64,000 nucleotides of DNA, from contig NZ_JAIERS010000003.1 of NCBI RefSeq assembly GCF_019746665.1, positions 62,001 through 126,000 of the forward strand, read 5' to 3'. Positions 36,976 through 48,800 of the stretch are shown piece after piece. Source of the stretch: Sphingomonas sp. (lineage in GTDB: Bacteria; Pseudomonadota; Alphaproteobacteria; Sphingomonadales; Sphingomonadaceae). Below the pieces are notes generated by a model. That model worked only from the letters and a program-made list of their open reading frames with translations. It had not been told where the DNA came from and ran no database searches. How positions within the stretch are numbered: the first letter of the stretch is position 1; every line of letters starts with the position of its first letter. The position numbers and the translations under genes are program-made.

Positions 36976-39900
36976 ATGGGTCGAGACAAAGGGGTTATTA
37001 CGAACACACTATTTTCCACCACCGGCCGAGCGCTGCTGCGCGGCGGGGCCGGCACCTTCGCGCTCGCCGCCGCGCTCGCGGCGACACCAGCGCTGGCGCA
37101 GGCGCAGACCCAGGCCCCTCAGGCCGATGGCCAAGCGGCCGCGGCCCAGGATACGGGCGCCGATGAAGTGGTCGTCACGGGTACGCTGTTCAAAGGCAAC
37201 GACACGATCTCGCCGGTGACGACGCTCACCACGCAGGATCTCGACACGCGCGGCATCAACACGGTGCAGGACGCGCTGCAGCAGCTGTCGTCGAACAACG
37301 GCCCGTCGCTCACCAACTCTTTCACCGCGAACGGCGCGTTCGCCGGCGGCGCCTCGTCGATCTCGCTGCGCGGCCTGTCGACCAACTCGACGCTGGTGCT
37401 GTTCGACGGCCTGCGCGCCGCTTATTATCCGCTGGCCGATGACGGCTCGCGCAACTTCGTCGATCTGAACACGATCCCCGACGATATCGTCGAGCGCATC
37501 GAAGTGCTGCGCGACGGCGCCTCGTCGAGCTACGGCGCCGACGCGATCGCGGGCGTGGTCAACATCATCACCAAGAAGACGTTCAAGGGCATCTCGGCCC
37601 GCGCCGAGGCGGGCATCGCCGAGCGCGGCATCGCCGCCAACCAGCGCCTGACGCTGACCGCGGGCATCGGCGACCTGAACGAAAAGGGCTTCAACGCCTA
37701 TGTCAGCGGTTTCTACTACCGCAGCGACAAGGTGAACAACCGCGATCTGCCGGCGCCCTACAACACCGCCGACGAAAGCAGCTTCGGCGGCCCGAACGGC
37801 ATCTTCAACGGCCGCAACCCGGATGGCAGCTATACCGGCTTCGTGCTGCCCTATGACTTCTATGTGCGGCCCTATTCCAATGTCGGCTATGCCGGCGGCG
37901 TGCAGAATGGCGGCGTCGCGCAGGGTCGCTACCAGAAGCTGACCGCCGCGCCCTGCATCGGCGGCAGTTCGACGACGCTGAACGCCGCCGAACTCGCGGC
38001 CAACCCGGCGGCGCCGACGGGCATCATCTGCCAGAATGACTTCGTCCGCGACTATCAGGTGGTGTCGCCGCAGATCGAACGTTTCGGCGGTTCGGCGAAG
38101 TTCACCGCCAATATCGGCAGCAGCTCGCAGGCCTATCTGGAATTGAACTTCCAGCAGACCCGCTCGGGCTATACCGGCTTCCCGCCGACGCTTCGCGGCA
38201 ACGCGCCGACGGGCATCCTCTTCCCGCAATTCTCGACCTCGACGGCGCAGTCGGCCAATCTGGCGCCGGGCTCGGGCGTGCTGGCGCTGCCGGTGTTCGT
38301 CTGCGCGGCGCGGGTGAACTGCGATACGGCGGCCGACCGGCGGCTGAACCCGAACAACCCGTTCGCGGCGCAGGGCCTCGTCGCCCGCCTCACCGGGCGC
38401 TTCCAGGAGCCGACCTATAGCGAGACGCGCAACCGCGTGTACCGCGCCGCCTTCGGCGTCAACGGCACCATCTTCGACGATGTGAACTACCGCTTCGACG
38501 CGACCGCGATGCACACCGATCTGCGTCGCCTGGCGCGGGGCTATGTGTACATCCAGAACTTGCTCGACGTGATCGGCGACGGTTCGTACAACTTCCTCAA
38601 CCCGGCGGCGAACAGCGCGCGGATCAATGATTACGTCCGCCCGGACAACATCACCAACGCCTCGTCGGACCTCTATCAGGCGCAGCTCTCGTTCAGCCGC
38701 GGCTTCTTCCACCTGCCGGGCGGCCCGATCCAGGTCGGTGTCGGCGGCACGGTCTATTACGAAGCGGTCAACAGCCCGAGCCAGAATCCGGACAATCGCG
38801 GCCCGACGCAGCGTTATTTCACGCTCAACGCGTTCGGCACGGTGGGTAGCCGTACCGTGTTCGGCGGCTTCTACGAAGTCAACGCGCCGGTGTTCGACAA
38901 GCTCGAGCTGAACGCCTCGGGCCGTTACGACACCTACTCGTCGGGCCAGAGCTCGTTCTCGCCGAAGTTCGGGTTCAAGGCCAAGCCGATCCGGCAGGTG
39001 ACCATCCGAGGCACCTATTCGGAAGGCTTCCGTATCCCGGCCTTCGCCGAGGCGAACGCGCTGCCGACCACCGGCTATGTCACCCAGGTCGTCACCAACA
39101 TTCCCGCGAATGTCCGCGCGCAATATGGCGCGGCCTGCGCGGTGAACGCGACCGCCGGCGCCTCGTGCCCGCAATATCTGACGCAATATTCGATCGGCCT
39201 CACCACGCTGGCGTCGCCGAACCTTGCGCCGGAACGTTCGCGCAGCTTCACGCTGGGCATCGTGGTCGAGCCGATCCGCAACATCACGCTGACGGTCGAT
39301 TACTTCAACATCGAGAAAACCGGCGTCATCACCGCGCCGTCGAGCGCGCCGGCGATCGCGGCTTACTATGCCGGCCAGCCGATCCCGGCGGGTTATGCGG
39401 TGATCGCCGATGCGCCGGACGTCGCCAACCCCAACGCGCTGCCGCGTATTGCCTTCGTGCAATCGCAGCTAATCAACGCCAACCGGCAAAAGGCGGAAGG
39501 CATTGATTTCGGGGCGACTGGCCGGTTCAATGTCGGGCCGTTCAAGTGGACCTCGAACCTGCAGGCCAGCCTGCTGCTCGAACTCAGCACCACTTTCCCG
39601 GACGGCACCACCGAGCAATATGTCGACACGCTCGGCAACTTCAACCTGACCGCCGGCTCGGGCACCTTCCGCTGGCGTGGTTACTGGACCAACACGCTCG
39701 AAACCGGCCCGGTCGCGCTCAGCGGCACGGTCAACTATGTCTCGGGCTATGACCTGTCGGCGCAGGACCAGGGCACCGGCTATCGCGACGGTGGCCTGTT
39801 CCCGGGCTATCCGGGCAACGGTCCGCGGGTGAGCAACTATATCACCATCGACATGAACGCGACCGCGAAGATCACCGACCGGTTCAGCTTCTACGTCAAC

Positions 39901-40032
39901 GTCCTGAACCTGACGGACGCGCTGCCGCCGATCGACCCGGTGACCTATGGCGCCTATCTCTACAACCCGGTGCAGGCCGGCAACGGCATCTTCGGCCGCC
40001 AGTTCCGCGCCGGCGTGAAGGTCAATCTGTAA
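36976..40032 (+). CDS. TonB-dependent outer-membrane receptor
   Basis: 1018 residues. A signal peptide (to about ALAATPALAQA) is followed by a TonB-box-like DEVVVTGTL, a plug domain (about 55-185: SPVTTLTTQDLDTRGI, SISLRGLSTNSTLVLFDG, IVERIEVLRDGASSSYGADAIAGVVNIITKK in parts), then a 22-stranded barrel ending QFRAGVKVNL. The ligand is not predictable. Receptors of this type in sphingomonads take up peptides, carbohydrates, aromatics or siderophores. It stands alone with an AT-rich upstream region and a strong terminator. The nearby acylase and peptidases suggest a peptide or amide substrate; that is inference. Confidence 0.95.
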   Translation: MGRDKGVITNTLFSTTGRALLRGGAGTFALAAALAATPALAQAQTQAPQADGQAAAAQDTGADEVVVTGTLFKGNDTISPVTTLTTQDLDTRGINTVQDALQQLSSNNGPSLTNSFTANGAFAGGASSISLRGLSTNSTLVLFDGLRAAYYPLADDGSRNFVDLNTIPDDIVERIEVLRDGASSSYGADAIAGVVNIITKKTFKGISARAEAGIAERGIAANQRLTLTAGIGDLNEKGFNAYVSGFYYRSDKVNNRDLPAPYNTADESSFGGPNGIFNGRNPDGSYTGFVLPYDFYVRPYSNVGYAGGVQNGGVAQGRYQKLTAAPCIGGSSTTLNAAELAANPAAPTGIICQNDFVRDYQVVSPQIERFGGSAKFTANIGSSSQAYLELNFQQTRSGYTGFPPTLRGNAPTGILFPQFSTSTAQSANLAPGSGVLALPVFVCAARVNCDTAADRRLNPNNPFAAQGLVARLTGRFQEPTYSETRNRVYRAAFGVNGTIFDDVNYRFDATAMHTDLRRLARGYVYIQNLLDVIGDGSYNFLNPAANSARINDYVRPDNITNASSDLYQAQLSFSRGFFHLPGGPIQVGVGGTVYYEAVNSPSQNPDNRGPTQRYFTLNAFGTVGSRTVFGGFYEVNAPVFDKLELNASGRYDTYSSGQSSFSPKFGFKAKPIRQVTIRGTYSEGFRIPAFAEANALPTTGYVTQVVTNIPANVRAQYGAACAVNATAGASCPQYLTQYSIGLTTLASPNLAPERSRSFTLGIVVEPIRNITLTVDYFNIEKTGVITAPSSAPAIAAYYAGQPIPAGYAVIADAPDVANPNALPRIAFVQSQLINANRQKAEGIDFGATGRFNVGPFKWTSNLQASLLLELSTTFPDGTTEQYVDTLGNFNLTAGSGTFRWRGYWTNTLETGPVALSGTVNYVSGYDLSAQDQGTGYRDGGLFPGYPGNGPRVSNYITIDMNATAKITDRFSFYVNVLNLTDALPPIDPVTYGAYLYNPVQAGNGIFGRQFRAGVKVNL

Positions 40033-40056
40033 CGATCCCTGTTCGACAACCTGACG

Positions 40057-40089
40057 GGGGCGGTGCCACGCGGCGCCGCCCCTTTTTTT
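40057..40089 (+). terminator. Intrinsic terminator of the first TonB receptor
   Basis: An 11-bp stem GGGGCGGTGCC, loop ACGC, GGCGCCGCCCC, followed by seven T. It lies 24 bp after the stop. Confidence 0.9.
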
Positions 40090-40096
40090 GCGCCGT

Positions 40097-40579
40097 TTAT
40101 TTGACGCGGCGGGCGCGCACGCTGCGCGCGCCGTAGCTGATGAAATAGCCGCCCACCGCGCCTTTCTCGATCACCAGTTTGGCGCCGGGAAGCGGCGGGG
40201 CGAAGGCAGCCTCGGTCGTCTGCCACACGCCCCCGCCCTCCACCGCGAACAGCAGATAGTTCCCGGCCGGCTGCACCGAAATGAGCTTCGCCTCCAGCCG
40301 GCGCGGCTCGGGCAGCTTGGCGTCGGTGAAGACGGGATCGTCGCGGCGGGCCATGCCGAACTGCCGCTCGCGCGCCTTGTTAAGCGTCGCGCGGTCGACC
40401 ACCACCACCGACTTGGCCTGCACCGCCGAGTCGAGCGCCGCTGCCGCCTTGTCGAAGCAGGCGAGGCGGGCGGCATCGTCGGTGATCGCCCGGCAGGATT
40501 GCAGTGCGGCGAGCGGCGGTTGCGGCCCCTCGGCGGCCGGCGCACCCACGCCGCCCAACAGCAACATTTCGAAAATCAT
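40097..40579 (-). CDS. Hypothetical exported protein between two TonB receptors
   Basis: 160 residues. The first 18 residues (MIFEMLLLGGVGAPAAEG) may be a weak signal peptide. The segment CRAITDDAARLACFDKA with two Cys is a motif I know from several proteobacterial exported proteins of unclear function. The middle contains a charged helix (NKARERQFGMARRDDPVF) and the C-terminal half is beta-rich (YLLFAVEGGGVWQTTE). No catalytic residues are recognisable. It runs opposite to both receptor genes and shares a 238-bp intergenic region with the second. Confidence 0.7.
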   Translation of the reverse strand: MIFEMLLLGGVGAPAAEGPQPPLAALQSCRAITDDAARLACFDKAAAALDSAVQAKSVVVVDRATLNKARERQFGMARRDDPVFTDAKLPEPRRLEAKLISVQPAGNYLLFAVEGGGVWQTTEAAFAPPLPGAKLVIEKGAVGGYFISYGARSVRARRVK

Positions 40580-40817
40580 GGGCTTATCCCCTGCTAGCGC
40601 TGCCCGACCTTATCGGCCCGGCCGCTAGCCAGCAACCACGGTTGTTGCAAAATGGTAACACTTGTTGGGGAATGTTGACGCGGCTGCCGGCGCTTAGTTG
40701 TCGCCGGAGCGTCACGAAGGCATTTACGCGCATCGGACCGAAGGGTTCCGTGAAATTATCGTGCGTCGTGCAAGGCCAATAATGGCGTAGGCACTACAAA
40801 CTAGGGGATTGATATCA

Positions 40818-43790
40818 ATGGCATCCAAACTCAGCCGTCAGCTGCTGGCATCGACCGCGGCCCTCGGCGTGCTGATCAGCGCCGCACCGGCCTGGTCGCA
40901 AACTGCGCCGCAAGAGAGCGCTCCCGCCACCGATGAGGCGGAGCAGGACGTCGTCGTCACCGGTTCGCGCATCAACCGGCCCGACCTGCAGCAGGCGAGC
41001 CCGGTCGGCGTTATCAGCGAAGCGGAACTCAGCCTGCGCCAGCCGCAGTCGATCGAGCAAGTGCTCCGGCAGCTGCCGGGTACGTCGGCCGGTATCGGCA
41101 CCCAGGTGAACAACGGCCAGGGCGGTGTCGCGACCTTCAACCTGCGTGGCCTGGGCGCGAACCGCAACCTGGTGCTGCTCAACAACCGCCGTATCGTGCC
41201 CTCGACGCTCGGCAACGTCGTCGACCTCAACATCATCCCGGTCGCGCTGCTTGAGCGCAGCGACGTGCTGACCGGTGGTGCCGTCACCTCCTACGGCGCA
41301 GACGCGGTCGCCGGCGTGCTGAACCTCATCACCAAGCAGAATTTCCAAGGCGTCGATGTTCGCGCCAACTACGGCGTCACCGAGCGCGGCGATGGCCAGA
41401 CCTACCGCATCGACTTCCTGACCGGCGCCAATTTCGACGAGGGCAAGGGCAACGTCATCTTCGCGGCGAGCTATACCAATGTGAAGCCTGTGCTGCAGGG
41501 TGACCGCGACATCGGCCTGTTCTCGCGCCAGTCGACCTGCACCGCCGCGCAGAACGCCGCCACCGGCGGTTGCGCGGCGGCGACGCTGGGCATCAACCAA
41601 GGCTCGAACACGGCCGTCCCGGCCTCCCTGTTCTTCCCCCTGCCGGCGACGGGCCCGTTCGCCGCGGGTGCGCAGTTTGATCCGGCGGGTGGCACGATCG
41701 CACCCGGCCTTTCGGACTATAACTTCAATCCGCTGAACTTGTATCAGACGCCCGTCGACCGTTGGACGATCTACGGCGCGTCGCATTATGAGTTCGTACC
41801 GAACGTCGAATTCTACACCGAAGGCTTCTACACCCGCTCGCGCGTCGTGCAGAACCTCGCGCCGACGGGCAGCTTCACCAACCAACTCCAGCTCCCGCTC
41901 AACAACCAGTTCCTGACGGCGGCGCAGCGCACCCAGCTCTGCACCTTCGCCAACATCGCCAACTGCCCGGCCGCGATCGCCGCGGGCCAGGAAATCACCG
42001 CGATCGTCGCGCGTCGCTTCGTCGAAACCGGCCCGCGCGTGCAAACCTTCGAATCGAACCTGTTCCAGATCAACATTGGGTTGCGCGGCAAGCTGGTCAG
42101 CAATCTGCGCTGGGAAACCTTCGTTCAGTATGGCGAGGCCAATCGCCGCAACGTGAACACGGGTACAGCGCTGGCCGACCGCCTCCAGGCCGGCCTGCGC
42201 AACTGCCCGGCGGGCTCGCCAGCGGGCTGTGTGCCGGTGAATATCTTCGGCGCGGCCGGCACGATGACGCCGGCGATGCTCAACTATCTGGGCGTGCCGA
42301 CCAGCACCTTCATCAACACCCGCTTCGCCGACGTGCAGGGCCTGATCACCGGCGACTTCGGCTTCCACACCCCGTGGACCGACAAGCCGCTGAGCATCGC
42401 GTTCGGCGGCGAATATCGCCGTTATAGCGGCGGCCAGTTCGGTGACCTCCCCTCGACCACCCCGGGCCAGATCCTTGGGTCGGGCGGCGCTTTCACCACC
42501 ATCAACGGCAGCTACTTCTCGCGCGAAGGTTTTGGCGAAATCAACTTCCCGCTGATCACCGACAAGGCGTTCTTCAAGAACCTGAACATCGAAGCCGGCT
42601 TCCGTTACGCCGATTATTCGAACTCGGGCGGCAACTGGACGTACAAGTTCGGCGGCAACTATTCGCCGATCAAGGAAGTTACCTTCCGTGGCACTTACAC
42701 CCGCGCCGTGCGTGCGCCGAACATCGGTGAATTGTTCCAGCCAATCTCCACTGGCCTGAACAACCTGGCGGTCGATCCTTGCCAGGGTGCCAATGGAACC
42801 GCCAACGCGACCGTCGCGGCACTTTGCACCGCGCAGCTCGCGGCGGCTGGCCTGCCGGCGGCGCGCCTCGGCTCGATCCCGGCACCGATCGCCGGCCAGA
42901 TCAACGTCACCGGCGGTGGCAACCCGAATCTGCAACCCGAAGTCGCGACGACCTACACCGTTGGTCTCGTGATTCAGCCCGGCGATGCCTTTGGCGGCAT
43001 CTTCCGCGGCTTCACCGCGACCGTCGACTGGTATGAGGTCAATGTCACCGGTGCGATCACCTCGCCGACCGTGAGCGACATTCTCAACGGCTGCTTCGGT
43101 CAGGCTAATCCGGCGGATACGCGCTGCACGCTGATCCGCCGTAACCCGCTGACCGGTGGCCTGAGCGGTGATCCTTCCACCACCCAGGGCGTCATCCAGC
43201 AGTCGTCGAACCTCGGCTTCCTGCAGACCCGCGGCGTCGACTTCACCGCCAGCTACCAGCGGCGGTTCGGCGCGGTGAACATGAACTGGTCGTTCAACGG
43301 CAACTACACCGATCGCAGCCGCTTCCAGGCGAATCCGTCGAGCTTCATTCGTGAGTGCGTCGGCTTCTACAGCGTGTCGTGCGACCCGGTGCTGCCGCAG
43401 TGGAGCTGGAACCTGCGGACGACGGCGTCGGTCGATGCCTTCGACTTCTCGATCCTGTGGCGCCACATCGATCCGACCCGCTACGAACCGCGCACCTCGG
43501 CGACTCCGCCGGCGGCTGGCACGGTCGGCAGCTTCGGCTCGACCAACCCGGCGACCATTGTTGGCGCCTATCGCCAGATCCCGGCGTTCAACTATCTGGA
43601 CTTCTCGCTGGGCATCAACGTCAACAAGAACCTGCGCCTGGGCCTGCTGGTCGAGAACCTGCTCGACGACAACGCGCCGGACGTTGGCAACACGATCGGT
43701 ACGACGGGCTTCAACAGCGGCAACACCTTCCCCTCGACCTACGATCCGCTGGGGCGGCGTTTCCTCTTCTCGACCCAGGTTCGCTTCTAA
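40818..43790 (+). CDS. TonB-dependent outer-membrane receptor
   Basis: 990 residues from ATG 40818, behind an AGGGGA ribosome site; an in-frame TTG at 40809 is less likely. Signal peptide ends near PAWSQ. TonB box DVVVTGSRI, plug with ASPVGVISEAELSLRQ, FNLRGLGANRNLVLLNNRR and SYGADAVAGVLNLITKQ, then a barrel rich in aromatic strands ending RFLFSTQVRF, the classical terminal Phe. It is unlike the first receptor outside the plug. The ligand is unknown. It lies upstream of clpB on the opposite strand. Confidence 0.95.
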   Translation: MASKLSRQLLASTAALGVLISAAPAWSQTAPQESAPATDEAEQDVVVTGSRINRPDLQQASPVGVISEAELSLRQPQSIEQVLRQLPGTSAGIGTQVNNGQGGVATFNLRGLGANRNLVLLNNRRIVPSTLGNVVDLNIIPVALLERSDVLTGGAVTSYGADAVAGVLNLITKQNFQGVDVRANYGVTERGDGQTYRIDFLTGANFDEGKGNVIFAASYTNVKPVLQGDRDIGLFSRQSTCTAAQNAATGGCAAATLGINQGSNTAVPASLFFPLPATGPFAAGAQFDPAGGTIAPGLSDYNFNPLNLYQTPVDRWTIYGASHYEFVPNVEFYTEGFYTRSRVVQNLAPTGSFTNQLQLPLNNQFLTAAQRTQLCTFANIANCPAAIAAGQEITAIVARRFVETGPRVQTFESNLFQINIGLRGKLVSNLRWETFVQYGEANRRNVNTGTALADRLQAGLRNCPAGSPAGCVPVNIFGAAGTMTPAMLNYLGVPTSTFINTRFADVQGLITGDFGFHTPWTDKPLSIAFGGEYRRYSGGQFGDLPSTTPGQILGSGGAFTTINGSYFSREGFGEINFPLITDKAFFKNLNIEAGFRYADYSNSGGNWTYKFGGNYSPIKEVTFRGTYTRAVRAPNIGELFQPISTGLNNLAVDPCQGANGTANATVAALCTAQLAAAGLPAARLGSIPAPIAGQINVTGGGNPNLQPEVATTYTVGLVIQPGDAFGGIFRGFTATVDWYEVNVTGAITSPTVSDILNGCFGQANPADTRCTLIRRNPLTGGLSGDPSTTQGVIQQSSNLGFLQTRGVDFTASYQRRFGAVNMNWSFNGNYTDRSRFQANPSSFIRECVGFYSVSCDPVLPQWSWNLRTTASVDAFDFSILWRHIDPTRYEPRTSATPPAAGTVGSFGSTNPATIVGAYRQIPAFNYLDFSLGINVNKNLRLGLLVENLLDDNAPDVGNTIGTTGFNSGNTFPSTYDPLGRRFLFSTQVRF

Positions 43791-43813
43791 GCGGCACCTG
43801 CTCGGAAGAAATT

Positions 43814-43849
43814 GGGCGCGGGAGCTTGTCTCCCGCGCCCTTTTCTTTT
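43814..43849 (+). terminator. Intrinsic terminator of the second TonB receptor
   Basis: An 11-bp perfect stem GGGCGCGGGAG, loop CTTGT, CTCCCGCGCCC, followed by TTTTCTTTT. It lies 23 bp after the stop. Confidence 0.92.
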
Positions 43850-43871
43850 GGTGGGAATGGCAGCGCCGGCC

Positions 43872-46451
<2,580 letters not shown>

Positions 46452-46485
46452 CCTGTTTCCCAGCCCTTGGTCCGCCGCCAATGTA

Positions 46486-46505
46486 GTGTTGCCATTATGC
46501 AACAC
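46486..46505. promoter_or_regulatory. Inverted repeat in the clpB/acylase intergenic region
   Basis: Perfect arms GTGTTGC, 6-bp spacer CATTAT, GCAACAC, 35 bp before the clpB start. On the clpB strand it overlaps CTTGTG and CTACAT, 16 bp apart, which weakly resemble a heat-shock sigma-32 promoter. It could be an operator or part of the promoter. Confidence 0.4.
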
Positions 46506-46587
46506 AAGACCGTCCGGCGCTGACGCGAAATCCGCTCGCTTGTACCGTTTTGGTTGGCTACAACACGCGGAAAATTTGGGGGGAAGC

Positions 46588-48744
46588 GTGGGCGTTTGGC
46601 GGCGGATCGGGCTCGGCCTGGGCGGTATCGTGCTGGTGGCGGGCGTGGGCCTGGCGGTATGGGAACCCCTCGCCGCGACGCCGGCCGCCGCGCCGCCGCC
46701 GCACCGCTATGACACCCGCATCGTCCGCGACAGCTTCGGGACACCCCATATCTTCGGCGCGACCGACCCCGATGTCGCCTATGGCATCGCCTATGCCCAT
46801 GCCGAGGATGATTTCGAAACGCTGCAGCACGTCGTGGCGATGACGCGCGGGCGGTTCGGCGCCTTGAAGGGTCAAGAAGGCGCCGCGGTCGATTTCGCGC
46901 TGCACCTGACCCGGGCGCGCGAAGTGGTGGCGCGCGATTATGACAAGCAGCCCGCCGATGTCCGCGCGCTGCTCGATGGCTATGCGGCCGGGCTGAACCT
47001 CTATGCCGAGAAGCACCCCGATGAAGTGCGGCTTTCGCGCCTGTTCCCGGTGAATGGGCGCGACATCGCTGCGGGCTTCGTGCTGCGCTCACCCTTCTTC
47101 TTCGGGCTCGACGCGGTGCTCGGCGCCCTTACGCAGGACAAACCGCTGCCCCGCGAAAGCGCCGGCCCGGCGCCCGACAGCCCCGATCCCGTCGCCCTCC
47201 CGATCGGCGCGCCCGAGCCCCGCGCGAGCACCGAGAATGGCTCGAACGCCTTCGCGCTCGCCCCGGCGCGCTCGGCGGAAGGGGTAACGCGGCTGATCTC
47301 CAATTCGCACCAGCCCTGGGCGGGGCCGGTCGCCTGGTATGAACTGGTCGTCCACAGCAAGACCGGCTGGGATTTCGCTGGCGCGACCTTCCCCGGCGCG
47401 CCCTATCCGCTGCTCGGCCACAACAGGACGCTTGGCTGGACCAACACCGTCAACCGCCCGGACCTGACCGATCTCTACAAGCTGACCCTCAGCGCCGACG
47501 GCAAAAGCTATCGCTTCGACGGCGCCTGGCGCCCGCTGGAGGCGCAGACGGTGTGGCTGCCGGTGAAGCTGTGGGGGCCGTTCGTGCTGCCGGTGCCCAA
47601 GACGCTGTATCGCTCGGTCCATGGTCCGGTGATCGTCAACAAATCGGGCGCCTATGCGCTGCATTATGCGGGCGCCGGGCAGCTGAAAATGGTCGAGGAA
47701 TATTACCGCCTCAACCGCGCGCGCGATTTCGCCGAATGGCAGCGCGCGCTCGCGATCCAGGGCGTGCCCGCGACCAATTTCATCTATGCCGACGCCGCCG
47801 GCAACATCGCCCATTTCTACAACGCGATGTTCCCGGTGCGCAAAGCCGGGTTTGATTATGCCCGCGTGCTGCCCGGCGACACATCGCGCGATCTGGCGCA
47901 GGGCACCGTGCCCTGGGCGCAGGTGCCCCGCAACGTGAACCCGGGATCGGGCTTCATCATCAACGCCAACAACACCCCCTATCAGGCAGCGGGCGCGGGC
48001 TATGAGATCAAGCCCGAGGACTATTCCCCGCTGCTCGGCATCGAGACCGACACCACCAACCGCGCCACCCGCGCGATCGAGCTGCTCGGCGCCGATCCCA
48101 AGGTGAGCGAGGCCGAATGGCACGCGATCAAGTTCGACAGCGCGGTCAGCCGGCAGAGCTGGGCCGCGCGCTGGTTCGAACGACTGATGGCGGTCGAGCC
48201 GCAGGGCGACGCGCGGCTGGCGCAGGCGGTGAGGTTGCTCAAAGGCTGGGACTGGAACTTCGACGGCAAAGGCGGCGCCGATGCGCTCGCGGCGATCGTG
48301 CTGCGCGTCGGCAATCGCTGGCACTATCCGCGCAAGGAGTCCGCCGATCCCCGCCAAGTGCTGAAGGACGCGGGCGAGTATCTGACCAAGCATTTCGGCC
48401 GGCTCGATCCGCCACTCGCGCAGGTGTTGCGGCTGCGGCACGGCACGGTCGACCTGCCGCTCGACGGCGGCGCCGACACACTGCGCGCGACCAGCAATTG
48501 GGACGAGGCACCCGATGGCCGGCTGGTGGTGAAGCATGGCGACAGCTTCGTGATGTTCATGGCCTGGGACAAAGCCGGCCGCGTCAACTCGCAATCGATC
48601 CAGCCCTATGGCGCGGCGACCACCCGGCCCAACTCGCCCCATTATGCCGATCAGGCGCCGCTGTTCGCGCGGCACCAGCTCAAGCCCGTGTGGTTCGATC
48701 CCGCCGAGCTCGCGAAACACACCGAACGCACTTATCGCCCCTAG
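46588..48744 (+). CDS. Penicillin acylase-family N-terminal-nucleophile amidase
   Basis: 718 residues from GTG 46588, preceded by GGGGGGAAG; longer readings enter clpB. One N-terminal span or signal anchor ([20 protein letters not shown]). The alpha-chain has [21 protein letters not shown] and [12 protein letters not shown]. The autoproteolysis site is near residue 220, [17 protein letters not shown], where Ser becomes the beta-chain nucleophile. [20 protein letters not shown] and the oxyanion region [17 protein letters not shown] follow. The S45 family includes penicillin, aculeacin and acyl-homoserine-lactone acylases; the substrate is an amide of unknown kind. Probably periplasmic. Confidence 0.92.
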   Translation: MGVWRRIGLGLGGIVLVAGVGLAVWEPLAATPAAAPPPHRYDTRIVRDSFGTPHIFGATDPDVAYGIAYAHAEDDFETLQHVVAMTRGRFGALKGQEGAAVDFALHLTRAREVVARDYDKQPADVRALLDGYAAGLNLYAEKHPDEVRLSRLFPVNGRDIAAGFVLRSPFFFGLDAVLGALTQDKPLPRESAGPAPDSPDPVALPIGAPEPRASTENGSNAFALAPARSAEGVTRLISNSHQPWAGPVAWYELVVHSKTGWDFAGATFPGAPYPLLGHNRTLGWTNTVNRPDLTDLYKLTLSADGKSYRFDGAWRPLEAQTVWLPVKLWGPFVLPVPKTLYRSVHGPVIVNKSGAYALHYAGAGQLKMVEEYYRLNRARDFAEWQRALAIQGVPATNFIYADAAGNIAHFYNAMFPVRKAGFDYARVLPGDTSRDLAQGTVPWAQVPRNVNPGSGFIINANNTPYQAAGAGYEIKPEDYSPLLGIETDTTNRATRAIELLGADPKVSEAEWHAIKFDSAVSRQSWAARWFERLMAVEPQGDARLAQAVRLLKGWDWNFDGKGGADALAAIVLRVGNRWHYPRKESADPRQVLKDAGEYLTKHFGRLDPPLAQVLRLRHGTVDLPLDGGADTLRATSNWDEAPDGRLVVKHGDSFVMFMAWDKAGRVNSQSIQPYGAATTRPNSPHYADQAPLFARHQLKPVWFDPAELAKHTERTYRP

Positions 48745-48800
48745 TGTTTACGCCTGTTTTCGTTACTAATCGCCAATGAATTATGAGAAAGAGGATGCCC

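Noticed and set aside
40057..40089. Terminator also serving the minus-strand hypothetical gene
   Set aside because: The stem is shared but no U-tract follows on the minus strand, so only plus-strand termination is supported.
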